Assembly (NCBI GenBank): GCA_031270075.1
Contig: JAISYG010000010.1
Location: forward strand, 1 to 34,236
Length of the DNA: 34,236 bases
DNA from: Dysgonamonadaceae bacterium
Lineage (GTDB): Bacteria; Bacteroidota; Bacteroidia; Bacteroidales; Azobacteroidaceae
Direction of reading: 5' to 3'
Part shown: one piece after another, positions 1 through 8,005 of the stretch
Layout of the letters: every line of letters starts with the position of its first letter
Position numbering within the stretch: the stretch's first letter is position 1
Program-made: the position numbers and the translations under genes
The notes under the pieces: model-generated
Databases searched by the model: none
Told to the model about the DNA's origin: nothing
What the model saw: the letters and a program-made list of their open reading frames with translations, nothing else

Positions 1-156
1 GTAATAATTCCAGTCGAACGTCAAAGCAAATTCGTCGGAAGTCAATCTTGTTTCCAATTCTTCGAATACGCTGTAAATCACTTCGCCAAGCACATTTTTT
101 AATACTTCCTTTGACGGGAGAATTTCCTGTTCCCTTAACAATAATGCCAAATCCAT
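1..156 (-). CDS. DUF3788-like protein, 5' part only
   Basis: The first 52 codons of a minus-strand gene run off the left edge of the window. The start is the ATG at 156-154, 31 bases downstream of a TAnnTTTG box. The visible protein has the pattern of a leader followed by LPSKEVLKNVLGE, a Phe/Glu-rich helix and then FDWNYY. This resembles the N-terminus of small DUF3788 proteins (about 140 residues), in which a 'P-s-x-E-V-l' opening is followed by a W-x-Y-Y motif. The function of that family is not established. The assignment rests on this short stretch only. An upstream ATG at 173-171 is in another frame. The gene is divergent from the surface lipoprotein operon starting at 427. Confidence 0.55.
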   Translation of the reverse strand, partial: MDLALLLREQEILPSKEVLKNVLGEVIYSVFEELETRLTSDEFALTFDWNYY

Positions 157-186
157 ATTAATTCTATTTTCATGAAACACATGGTG

Positions 187-194
187 CAAAGTTA
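187..194 (-). promoter_or_regulatory. Bacteroidetes -7 box for the DUF3788-like gene
   Basis: On the minus strand this reads TAACTTTG, a perfect match to the Bacteroidetes sigma-ABfr -7 consensus TAnnTTTG. It lies 30 bases upstream of the ATG at 156. No clear -33 TTTG was found. Confidence 0.5.
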
Positions 195-368
195 GCATTA
201 AATATCCAATTACACACAAACGGATAAGAATAGTTTACAAAATTTATAGGGGAAATATACAAAAAATGGGGGGGGACATACGAGAAAAATCGGATGCTAA
301 ATTTTCCGTTGTACACGAAATCATTCCCCTGTCGTTTACCCCAACAATCGAACCGTTCACAAAAATTG

Positions 369-400
369 TTTGTTTGGTTCTATCCGGCATCTTATTTTTG
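369..400 (+). promoter_or_regulatory. Bacteroidetes promoter (-33 TTTG / -7 TATTTTTG)
   Basis: TTTG at 369-372 and TATTTTTG at 393-400 are separated by 20 bases, which is the spacing expected for the -33/-7 promoter of the phylum. Transcription should begin near 405. That places the start codon of the first operon gene at 427 and rules out the longer reading that begins at 370. Confidence 0.6.
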
Positions 401-426
401 TTGAAATTAATAAATTAATAACTAGG

Positions 427-3021
427 ATGGAGAAAAAGAAATTTCATTTCGTAAAAACAGCGCTTTGTTTTTCGGCAATTGCAGTTTATTTTCTGCTGTT
501 TTTGACATGCAAGACAGACGATAACTTTATCGGAGATGCGCCTAAAACTTTTCGTATCAGTGGCACAATTATAAAATCGGACAATGGCAGTGTAGCTTCG
601 GGCGCCTCCGTCATGCTCGTGAAGATTTCCGATGGTAGCGACGCGGGTCAATCGTCGACCAACGCCGCAGGTGAATACATTATTACAGGCATCGTCGCAG
701 GAAGTTATAAAATTACGGCAACACTCGACGGCTACGAAACCGGTTCTATCGACGATGTAAAAATCGTAGACGCCGATCTAACGGACAAAGACATGGAACT
801 GCAGAAAATAACAGTTCCGACATACTCTATCAGCGGCACTGTGACCAAACCCGGTGGCGATGCGGTGGCTGGCGCTTCCGTGCAAATCTTCAAAGCAAGC
901 GACAACACCCGTGTCGGGCAGCTTGCAACGACCGGCAATGCGGGCGAATATGCGATTAGCAACATCCCGTCCGGCGCATACAATATCATCGTTTCCCTCG
1001 ACGGCTACGAAACCGGAACGCTGCCCAACGTAACTGTAAACAATTCCAGTCTTACGGGTCAAGATATCGAATTACAAATAATTACGACAAATGCAAACGC
1101 TATAAGCATCGTTTATTCGAGTAATGATGCAACCGTTGGCAACCTTCCTTCCGACGGCAGCATTACAGCAACGAAAAACGGCGCCGACGTTACGATTGCA
1201 TCATCGTCTTCCGGGAATGTCGAATTGGATGTTTCCGGCTCAACGTCCGGCGGATCGCTCAAAATTCAGAACAATGCGACCGTGCCGAACACGCTCCGCC
1301 TGACATTGAACAGCGCAACAATTGCCTCCACATCGAAACTTCCACCCATCCAGATTACAAAAAACGAAGGCGTAACAATCGTTGAACTGAAAGGCTCCAG
1401 CATCCTGTCCGACAACCTGTCCAACGAAGAAAACGCTACGCTGATAAGCAAAAGCGGTTCGATAGCATTTGAAGGCTATGGACGGCTCCTCATTAGCAGT
1501 GCGGCAAAACACGCCATTGCAAGCAGCAAAAAAAGCATTACGGTGCGTGGCGGAAACATAACCGTTGCATCGGCTGTGTCCGACGGCATTCATGCGGAAG
1601 CCGGGTTTGCCGTTTCCGGTGGATCGCTGGACATTACCGCTTCGGGCGACGGTATCGACGCCGGTTCAGGCACAGCAGAAATATCCGGCGGAAACATCCG
1701 GATTGTTTCCTCTGTCGATGATACGAAAGGCATCAAAGCCGATGCGGGAATAAGCATTACCGGAGGAATAATTGCTATAAATGTGTCGGGCGCACAGTCG
1801 AAAGGAATTGGCAGTAAATCCGATATTGCAATCAATGGAGGTGATATAGCTGTTGTTACATCAGGTGCTACAGTTCTCGAAGCAGTCGAAAGCGGTTACG
1901 ACCCATCGTACTGCACGGCTATAAAAAGCGACGCCAACATAAGCATCACGGGCGGAACCATTCAAATCGAAAGCCGCATGACTTCCGATGGTGGAAAAGG
2001 TGTTTCGGCTGACGGAGATATTGTGATTCGCGGTGGAATACTCAATATCAACGTTTCAGGTAACGGCAAAACGTATACTGCCCCAACCGGCTTGCCCGAT
2101 TCCTACACGGCGACAGGCATAAAAAGCGACCGAAACCTCTCGTTGCTTGGTGGAAAAATTACATGCAGCAGTTCGGGAACAGGCGGCAAATGCATCCATG
2201 CCGATGGGATAATCACCGTTGGTAATCAAGGAGCCAACAATGCAGACCTTGTCCTGATTGCCGGTACATCGGGCGAACGGTTTTATGTATCGGGCAACAG
2301 TGGAGGCGGGCCAGGAAGCGGACCGGGCGGCGGCTTCGGCGACAATGGCACGGACTATGCTAATCCCAAAGCTATCAAGTGCGAAGGAAATATGACTATC
2401 AATAGTGGAACAATTTACATCAACTGCACGCAAAAAACCGAAGGTGGAGAAGGGCTTGAAAGCAAGGGCTTGCTGACCATCAACGGCGGAAATATCGATA
2501 TCCACACCTACGACGACTGCATTAATGCCGAAACAGGAATCGTCATCAACGGCGGAAACATCTTCTGTGCCGCATCGGGACAGGACGCTATTGACAGCAA
2601 CGGATCGCTGACCATCAACGGTGGATTGACTATTGCCAACGGTATCCGTGGCGATGGAGAAGCCTTCGACGCCGAACGCAACTTTCAGGTCAACGGCGGA
2701 ATCATAGTAGGTACGCATGGTGGCAATATGGCGATGACTACTCCGTCGGGACAACAGCGTTCCGTGCGAATTCAGGGTGCTGCGGGCAGTGCTATCGGCA
2801 TTAGAAACGCGGCGGGCGAAATACTTTTGTTGCTCAATATTCCCGTGATTGCAGGCGCAACGACAGGCACAAGCGTAACGGTTACTTTCTCTGATCCGCG
2901 TCTTGTTGCCGGCTCATATACGTTGCTGTCCGGCGGAAGCATTAGCGGCGGAATAACCATCAATGGCTACAACACAGGCGGGACCTATTCGGGTGGAACG
3001 TCGAAGTCGTTTACAATTTAA
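427..3021 (+). CDS. Surface lipoprotein with Cthe_2159-type beta-helix domain
   Basis: 864 residues from the ATG at 427. A lipoprotein signal ends in LLFLTC (Cys28) and is followed by KTDD, resembling the lipoprotein export signal that sends Bacteroidetes lipoproteins to the cell surface. Two carboxypeptidase-regulatory-like beta-sandwich repeats follow (about residues 42-126 and 132-217), each ending in LDGYETG. The rest (about 225-845) is a long series of short turns of the type 'I-x-I-[TNS]-GG-x-[IL]', with DGI/KGI motifs and one Gly-rich loop near residue 630. This is the pattern of the Cthe_2159 carbohydrate-binding family, a right-handed beta-helix related to pectate lyases; the Clostridium founder binds polygalacturonate. 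Binding of an acidic glycan is inferred and no catalytic residues were identified. The TonB receptor gene follows after 18 bases, so the protein probably presents ligand to that receptor. Confidence 0.8.
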   Translation: MEKKKFHFVKTALCFSAIAVYFLLFLTCKTDDNFIGDAPKTFRISGTIIKSDNGSVASGASVMLVKISDGSDAGQSSTNAAGEYIITGIVAGSYKITATLDGYETGSIDDVKIVDADLTDKDMELQKITVPTYSISGTVTKPGGDAVAGASVQIFKASDNTRVGQLATTGNAGEYAISNIPSGAYNIIVSLDGYETGTLPNVTVNNSSLTGQDIELQIITTNANAISIVYSSNDATVGNLPSDGSITATKNGADVTIASSSSGNVELDVSGSTSGGSLKIQNNATVPNTLRLTLNSATIASTSKLPPIQITKNEGVTIVELKGSSILSDNLSNEENATLISKSGSIAFEGYGRLLISSAAKHAIASSKKSITVRGGNITVASAVSDGIHAEAGFAVSGGSLDITASGDGIDAGSGTAEISGGNIRIVSSVDDTKGIKADAGISITGGIIAINVSGAQSKGIGSKSDIAINGGDIAVVTSGATVLEAVESGYDPSYCTAIKSDANISITGGTIQIESRMTSDGGKGVSADGDIVIRGGILNINVSGNGKTYTAPTGLPDSYTATGIKSDRNLSLLGGKITCSSSGTGGKCIHADGIITVGNQGANNADLVLIAGTSGERFYVSGNSGGGPGSGPGGGFGDNGTDYANPKAIKCEGNMTINSGTIYINCTQKTEGGEGLESKGLLTINGGNIDIHTYDDCINAETGIVINGGNIFCAASGQDAIDSNGSLTINGGLTIANGIRGDGEAFDAERNFQVNGGIIVGTHGGNMAMTTPSGQQRSVRIQGAAGSAIGIRNAAGEILLLLNIPVIAGATTGTSVTVTFSDPRLVAGSYTLLSGGSISGGITINGYNTGGTYSGGTSKSFTI

Positions 3022-3039
3022 ACCTGATTGATATAACCG

Positions 3040-5748
3040 ATGCATAGACTCCTCCTGTTTTTCAGCCTGTTTACAACTACCCTCTCAGGCAGCTTCGCCC
3101 AAACCGGCGATACCACGTGGGTCGTCCACGAGAATTACTTCGGAACACCTCTGCCCCAAGTCCTGAACGACTTCGAGGAAAAGTACGGGTTTATCCTGCG
3201 GTTCGATTCGGCTTTGGTGGCAGATTATACCTACGAATACCTCTATCTCGGTACCGAACGGCAACTGGCGTTCGATATTATTTTCCGGAAAATAAAAGAT
3301 TTGGCCTATTATGTGGATGAAAATAATGTTTACTGTATCGTCCCGACTAAAAACCTCCCGAAAAATCGAACAAGGATTGAAAATAAACTCTATACGGGCG
3401 ATGCAAGCCGGCACAATCTCACCGTAAGCGGACGGATAAAAGACCGTACCAACGGTGAGTTTCTTCCCTTTGCCACCGTTCACGTGGAAGCACAGCCTAC
3501 CCTCGCAACTACTACCAACAACGATGGCTATTTTACCCTATATCGTGTGCTTTCCGACAAAGAAACACTGGTATTCAAATACTTGGGATATGAAACCCAG
3601 TACTTTCATCTCTCGCCGGAAGTGAAGACGGAAAATCTGTTGGTAGAATTAGACCCCGCCATCAATGCCCTGGACGAAGTGGTGATTGTAAAGCAACGGG
3701 AAGACGTCCTGAAAATCCCGGAACTGTCTATCGGGCTTATCCAAACCACAGCCGCCAAGATTGCCGACCTGCCCGCGCTGGGCGAGAAAGACCTCTTCCG
3801 CACCTTCCAACTGATGCCCGGCATTTCGGCTGCCAACGAATCGTCGGCCGGAATGTATGTGCGTGGCGGCACACCCGATCAAAACCTGGTGCTGTATGAT
3901 GGTTTTACCATTTACCACCAAGAGCATCTGATGGGTGTGTTCAGCGCCTTCAATACCAATGCAGTGAAAGATGTGCAGTTGCACAAGGGCGGTTTCGACG
4001 CCAAGCATGGCGGGCGCCTGTCGAGCGTGATGGAAATTGTCGGCAAAACCGGCAACGACAGGTCGTTCAACGGGGGCGGCGATGCGGGTTTCCTCGGATT
4101 CAATGCCTTCGCGGAAATACCGTTCGGCGACGAAAAAGGCTCGTTCTTCGTGGCCGGACGACGCTCGTTCCAAAGTTTTATGTACAACAAATTCACCAGC
4201 GTATATTCCGAAAGCTTGCAATCGGCCATGGGTGGCCCCGGCGGCAGGTTCAATCAGCGCAACCAGCAAAAGCCGGAATCGTATTTCTACGACCTCAACG
4301 CCAAACTGACCTATAACCCGACCCGGCGCGACATTGTCGCCCTCAGTTTTTTCAACGGCGAAGATGTACTCGATAATTCGCGCGAAAGTTTCGGCAGCTC
4401 GTTCATGAGCGGAAGCATTACCGACAAAACGAATTGGGGCAACATCGGAAGCAGCCTGAAATGGTCGCACAACCGCGACAATCGGCTTTATTCAAACCTC
4501 CTCGTTTCATTTTCCAATTATTACAGCCTGCGCGATCGGCAAAACAATTCGACAACGTCCAGCAGCGGCAGCGGCGCGAGCAACAATGTCGCCGTCATGT
4601 TCGATCAGAATACCGGCGAGCATAACCACTTGTGGGACTACTCCCTGAAATTCGATAACGAATACAAAATCAGCGGGAAGAATAAGTTGGAATGGGGTCT
4701 TAATTACTCCCATTACCGCATCGACTACCGCTACACGCAAAGCGATACGGTGAGCATTTTAGACATGCACAACAAGGGCAACCTGCTGTCGGCCTACGTT
4801 CAGGACAAATGGACGATGGGCGAAAAACTGACCGTCCTGCCCGGCATCCGGCTCTCGTATTACGACGTAACTTCCCGCATCTATCCCGAACCGCGCTTGC
4901 AGGCTTTCTACAAAATGCGCAGCCGGCTGAGCCTGAAAGCGTCTACCGGATACTACAAGCAGTTCGTCAACCGGATTGTACGCGAAGATATTTCCGCCGG
5001 AAGCCGCGACATCTGGCTCCTCTCGGACGATAAGGGTATTCCCGTCAGCAGCGCCACCCATTTCGTGCTCGGCGGGAGTTACGAAACCAAAGATTACCTC
5101 TTCGATGTGGAAGCCTATTACAAGAAACTCTACGACCTGAGCGAATATACCCTCCGCTTTGCGCCTTCCTTTATCGACAACAGCAATTACCAGGAATTTT
5201 TCTACAACGGCGAAGGCTATTCGCGCGGCATCGATTTCCTTGTACAGAAGAAATACGGCAAACTAACCGGCTGGATGGCTTACACTCTGGGCGAAACCCG
5301 CTATCATTTTCCGGTTTACGGCGACGGCTATTTTCCAGCCAATCAGGACGTAACCCACGAGTTCAAAACCGTACTGACCTACAAACCCCGCCGCGACTTA
5401 ACGCTGTCGGCCACTTGGATTTACGCTACCGGAAAGCCTTTCACCGAACCCATCGGCGGCTATAAACTCAATACGCCCAATGGTGGCGAGATGAATTTCA
5501 TTGTAGTCGACAAGAAAAACAATGCCCGCTATCCCGCTTATCATCGCTTGGATTTGCTGGCTAAATACGATTTGTCGTTTATCAAGGCGGTAAAATCGAG
5601 CATCAGCGTTTCGCTCTTCAATGTCTACGACCGCGCTAACGTCTGGTACAGGGAATATGCTTACGACGAAGCGGCCGGCATTACCGAAACCAATATCAAT
5701 CTGTTGGGGTTTACGCCGAATGTTACGTTGAGTATACAGTTGAAATAA
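3040..5748 (+). CDS. TonB-dependent outer membrane receptor with STN domain
   Basis: 902 residues with a Sec signal peptide ending near SGSFAQ. An STN (secretin/TonB short N-terminal) domain covers about residues 28-105. A carboxypeptidase-regulatory-like domain lies at about 128-211 ('VSGRIKDRTNGEFLPFATV', ending in KYLGYETQ). The plug is at about 225-340, with the motifs GMYVRGGTPDQNLVLYDG and KGGFDAKHGGRLSSV. The remainder is a beta-barrel with many aromatic/alternating strands, ending NVTLSIQLK. It should import a ligand across the outer membrane using TonB energy. STN domains usually signal to a FecR-type anti-sigma factor, but none is encoded next door. The DUF4249 gene starts 16 bases downstream, a pairing common in this phylum. 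The substrate cannot be read from sequence; the upstream beta-helix lipoprotein hints at a glycan or metal-glycan complex. Confidence 0.9.
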   Translation: MHRLLLFFSLFTTTLSGSFAQTGDTTWVVHENYFGTPLPQVLNDFEEKYGFILRFDSALVADYTYEYLYLGTERQLAFDIIFRKIKDLAYYVDENNVYCIVPTKNLPKNRTRIENKLYTGDASRHNLTVSGRIKDRTNGEFLPFATVHVEAQPTLATTTNNDGYFTLYRVLSDKETLVFKYLGYETQYFHLSPEVKTENLLVELDPAINALDEVVIVKQREDVLKIPELSIGLIQTTAAKIADLPALGEKDLFRTFQLMPGISAANESSAGMYVRGGTPDQNLVLYDGFTIYHQEHLMGVFSAFNTNAVKDVQLHKGGFDAKHGGRLSSVMEIVGKTGNDRSFNGGGDAGFLGFNAFAEIPFGDEKGSFFVAGRRSFQSFMYNKFTSVYSESLQSAMGGPGGRFNQRNQQKPESYFYDLNAKLTYNPTRRDIVALSFFNGEDVLDNSRESFGSSFMSGSITDKTNWGNIGSSLKWSHNRDNRLYSNLLVSFSNYYSLRDRQNNSTTSSSGSGASNNVAVMFDQNTGEHNHLWDYSLKFDNEYKISGKNKLEWGLNYSHYRIDYRYTQSDTVSILDMHNKGNLLSAYVQDKWTMGEKLTVLPGIRLSYYDVTSRIYPEPRLQAFYKMRSRLSLKASTGYYKQFVNRIVREDISAGSRDIWLLSDDKGIPVSSATHFVLGGSYETKDYLFDVEAYYKKLYDLSEYTLRFAPSFIDNSNYQEFFYNGEGYSRGIDFLVQKKYGKLTGWMAYTLGETRYHFPVYGDGYFPANQDVTHEFKTVLTYKPRRDLTLSATWIYATGKPFTEPIGGYKLNTPNGGEMNFIVVDKKNNARYPAYHRLDLLAKYDLSFIKAVKSSISVSLFNVYDRANVWYREYAYDEAAGITETNINLLGFTPNVTLSIQLK

Positions 5749-5764
5749 TTAAGAATTAAAAGTT

Positions 5765-6556
5765 ATGGATATTATAAAAACGGTATGGATTATTAGTTGT
5801 TTTTCATTATTAACCGGTTGTGGTGAAAAACTGATGACTTACGACGTTACGACCGGTACGCCCATCGTAGAAAGTTATTTGCAGGAAGGCAGCAACACCC
5901 TAAGCGTTCAACTATACAGCATGGAAGTCTATTTGAAAGACGGTTACGAACTGTCCTTGCCCATCGAAGGCGTAGAGCCGACAATCAATGGAAAAGCATT
6001 GACGGAAACCGTGCCGGGAACCTATACGCTCGATTTGGGAACGGATACCATTCGCCAGCAGCAAAACTACGAGCTTCGTTTCGAATATCAGGGGAAAACC
6101 ATATCCGCTTCCACCTCCGTCCCGAAGCCCATAAGCGGTTTCGGTGTGGAACCGGCGTACATTACCCGCAGCTCGTCGTCCTATTTTTGGGATACGGCAG
6201 ATACCACCGAAATCAAACTGACGTGGGACGATGCCGGCGAGAGTTATTACCAGCTATACATCGAAAGTCCCGCCACGTCCGACCGCCCGTCCATCGACGG
6301 CAGCACGCAGTTTCGCCGCCGGATGATGCAGCCGTTCCGGGGCAACAGCTACACCACCGTTTCGCGGGAGTTTATGAGCGCCGGCTATTATTGGCTTTAC
6401 ATTTATCGGGTCAATAAAGACTACGTTGACCTTTACGAACGAATCAGTTCGACGGATTTGGCCAACCCGGCGAGCGCCATCAACAACGCTTTCGGCATAT
6501 TTACGGCTATGAGTGTGGCGAAAATCCGGTTTCAGGTGATTGAAACGGAGGAGTAA
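5765..6556 (+). CDS. DUF4249 family lipoprotein
   Basis: 263 residues. The lipoprotein signal ends LLTGC (Cys19) followed by GEK. The mature part opens with 'VVESYLQEG'-like sequence (residues about 32-40, PIVESYLQEG), then an Ig-like segment with 'GTYTLDLGT' and 'YELRFEYQGKTISASTSVPKP', which is typical of DUF4249 proteins. These are cell-surface or periplasm-facing lipoproteins encoded directly after STN/carboxypeptidase-domain TonB receptors; they are thought to be accessory components, with no proven activity. It is on the short side for the family (many are 270-400 residues). It is the last gene of the operon and is followed by 52 bases before the convergent rsmD. No obvious terminator hairpin is visible there. 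Confidence 0.75.
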   Translation: MDIIKTVWIISCFSLLTGCGEKLMTYDVTTGTPIVESYLQEGSNTLSVQLYSMEVYLKDGYELSLPIEGVEPTINGKALTETVPGTYTLDLGTDTIRQQQNYELRFEYQGKTISASTSVPKPISGFGVEPAYITRSSSSYFWDTADTTEIKLTWDDAGESYYQLYIESPATSDRPSIDGSTQFRRRMMQPFRGNSYTTVSREFMSAGYYWLYIYRVNKDYVDLYERISSTDLANPASAINNAFGIFTAMSVAKIRFQVIETEE

Positions 6557-6608
6557 TGCACATTGCACACCTGCAACATGCCGCTTATACCTTTGCTGAG
6601 TTGGCATT

Positions 6609-7142
6609 TTAGTATGTTATCATACTGAAATTCACCGCCCCATAACTCCGCTTCTGTTCAAATCCCGGAAAATCCGAAAAATCGTACTCTTTCGGATGCT
6701 CCAACACCAGCAAACCGCCGGGTTTTATCAAATGATAGTTGAAAATCAATTGTGGAATCTGCTCCAACTCCGGCAAAGCATAAGGCGGGTCGGCAAAAAC
6801 CAGATCGAACGAACGTCTGCAGGTTTCGATAAACCGGAATACATCGGCTCGGACGGGGAGCAGGTGCTCATCCTTGAGCACAGCCTTCACTTTGTTAATA
6901 AATGCGTAATGAGCGGGATCTTTCTCTACACAAACCACTTCCCGGCAACCGCGCGAAAGGAGTTCAAACCCAATGCTGCCGGTGCCTGAAAACAGATCAA
7001 GGGCTATCGTATCTTCCCAGTCCATTTGATTGGCCAATACATTGAACAGATTTTCTTTGGCCAAATCGGTCGTAGGTCGCGCTTTGAACGAATGCGGCAC
7101 TTCAAATCGCCGACTTTTGTATTTCCCGCTGATTATCCTCAC
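6609..7142 (-). CDS. rsmD: 16S rRNA (guanine966-N2)-methyltransferase RsmD
   Basis: 177 residues, the usual length. The opening MRIISGKYKSRR and the following RPTTDLAKENLFN are the substrate-contact segment of RsmD. DLFSGTGSIG (49-58) is the SAM-binding loop and DPPY (118-121) is the N6/N2-methyltransferase catalytic motif. It methylates G966 of 16S rRNA in the assembled 30S subunit. Its start overlaps the 3' end of the DUF3822 gene by 41 bases, so the two are probably translationally coupled. This DUF3822-rsmD order recurs in Bacteroidetes. Confidence 0.92.
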   Translation of the reverse strand: MRIISGKYKSRRFEVPHSFKARPTTDLAKENLFNVLANQMDWEDTIALDLFSGTGSIGFELLSRGCREVVCVEKDPAHYAFINKVKAVLKDEHLLPVRADVFRFIETCRRSFDLVFADPPYALPELEQIPQLIFNYHLIKPGGLLVLEHPKEYDFSDFPGFEQKRSYGAVNFSMITY

Positions 7143-7872
7143 ACAATACGATGTTTTGAATGTATTTATTTAATTTTTTTTCCAATTCATCTTCAGCTTT
7201 CACCAAATAAACAAAATCTTTTAATTGGTTAAATTTTAGTTGTTTGTAAACGTATAATGCGTAATAAACCGCGTCGCCGGCCGACTCGCAATCGAAATGA
7301 TTGCACAACAACAATTGCCGGCGGGAAAAACAGAGGACATCTATTCCGTCTTTCTCCCGAAAAATAATCATCCGGTTTCCATCGGCCGGTAGTCCGGTTT
7401 CCCGGCACCATTCGATGAAAGGAACTGTATAATGCACGATAGATGCTTCGGGAAACGAACGTTGAAGAAAATCGTAAACCTTTTCCGGCATACTGTGCAG
7501 AATCGTCATTTCCGGGTATGACAACGTTTGATGCAGGATTTTACCGCTCACATTTGTAAACAGGAATTGGATATATGCTTCCTTGTCTTTTTCTTCAAAC
7601 AACAGATTCGGAATGTATGTAAATACCGGCGTGTGATTCAATATAAGGATTTTCCGGAACGGATAAGTGAAAAAATCATGCTTGAAGAACGCATCCTGGA
7701 ACTGTGAAAAGGCATCGGATAGCTTGTCGCCCGAAAAGCAATAATCAAAGGATTCCTGCTCGTTTTCAGCGTTATACAAACTGAATGAAAATCGTTCCGC
7801 ATGTACTTCAAGGATAAGCACATACTGTCCGGAACGACTCAAATCCATATTTTCAGGGAGTTGTATTTCCAT
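7102..7872 (-). CDS. DUF3822 family protein
   Basis: 256 residues from the ATG at 7872 (MEIQLPENMDLS). ATGs at 7890 and 7911 are also in frame, but the shorter start fits the usual family N-terminus, which begins close to 'x-Y-x-L-x-[IL]-x-[LV]-x-x-x-x-F-S-F-x-[IL]-Y'. Seen here are YVLILEVHAERFSFSLYNAE, a central 'ILNHTPVFTYIPNLLFEE' and 'RMIIFREKDGIDVLCFSRRQLLLCNHFD'. The family has an ASKHA (actin/hexokinase-like) fold by published domain descriptions, and its function is unknown. It sits upstream of and overlaps rsmD. A TAnnTTTG box at 7974-7981 drives the transcript, with a possible 38-codon ORF in front. Confidence 0.8.
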   Translation of the reverse strand: MEIQLPENMDLSRSGQYVLILEVHAERFSFSLYNAENEQESFDYCFSGDKLSDAFSQFQDAFFKHDFFTYPFRKILILNHTPVFTYIPNLLFEEKDKEAYIQFLFTNVSGKILHQTLSYPEMTILHSMPEKVYDFLQRSFPEASIVHYTVPFIEWCRETGLPADGNRMIIFREKDGIDVLCFSRRQLLLCNHFDCESAGDAVYYALYVYKQLKFNQLKDFVYLVKAEDELEKKLNKYIQNIVLCEDNQREIQKSAI

Positions 7873-7969
7873 GGACAAATAGGCTGACATAACACATATA
7901 CACCAACACAACTACTACCAGAAACAAAAGTGCCCGGAGTATTCGTTTAACAGTGTGTTCTTTTTTCAT
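7853..7969 (-). CDS. Possible 38-aa single-pass membrane peptide
   Basis: An ATG at 7969 opens 38 codons ending TGA at 7853. The peptide has a basic N-terminus (MKKEHTVKRILR), one hydrophobic helix of about 20 residues (ALLFLVVVVLVYMCYVSLFV), and a short polar tail HGNTTP. It is the first ORF after the -7 box at 7974-7981, and its ATG coincides with the expected transcription start. Its end overlaps the DUF3822 start at 7872 by 20 bases, as in a coupled operon. I do not recognise a family. The alternatives are that it is an untranslated leader or that DUF3822 begins further upstream than annotated. Confidence 0.45.
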   Translation of the reverse strand: MKKEHTVKRILRALLFLVVVVLVYMCYVSLFVHGNTTP

Positions 7970-7973
7970 ACCG

Positions 7974-7981
7974 CAAATATA
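7974..7981 (-). promoter_or_regulatory. -7 box for the sORF-DUF3822-rsmD operon
   Basis: Minus-strand TATATTTG, a perfect TAnnTTTG. Only 4 bases separate it from the ATG at 7969. It is part of a compact divergent promoter region (7970-8005) shared with the helicase gene at 8006. Confidence 0.5.
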
Positions 7982-7993
7982 GAAAATATATCT

Positions 7994-8001
7994 TAACTTT
8001 G
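7994..8001 (+). promoter_or_regulatory. -7 box for the RecD-like helicase gene
   Basis: TAACTTTG ends 4 bases before the ATG at 8006. Transcription should therefore start at or next to the start codon, implying a leaderless or nearly leaderless mRNA. No convincing -33 TTTG is present. Confidence 0.5.
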
Positions 8002-8005
8002 TTCG

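Noticed and set aside
370..426. Longer N-terminus for the beta-helix lipoprotein
   Set aside because: It begins inside the promoter (369-400) and would place the lipoprotein signal 19 residues too deep.
3649..4470. 273-codon minus-strand ORF inside the TonB receptor gene
   Set aside because: Shadow of the receptor reading frame in GC-richer DNA; no family resemblance.
6588..6595. TACCTTTG box on the plus strand after the DUF4249 gene
   Set aside because: It points into the 3' end of rsmD in antisense with no ORF downstream; likely chance.
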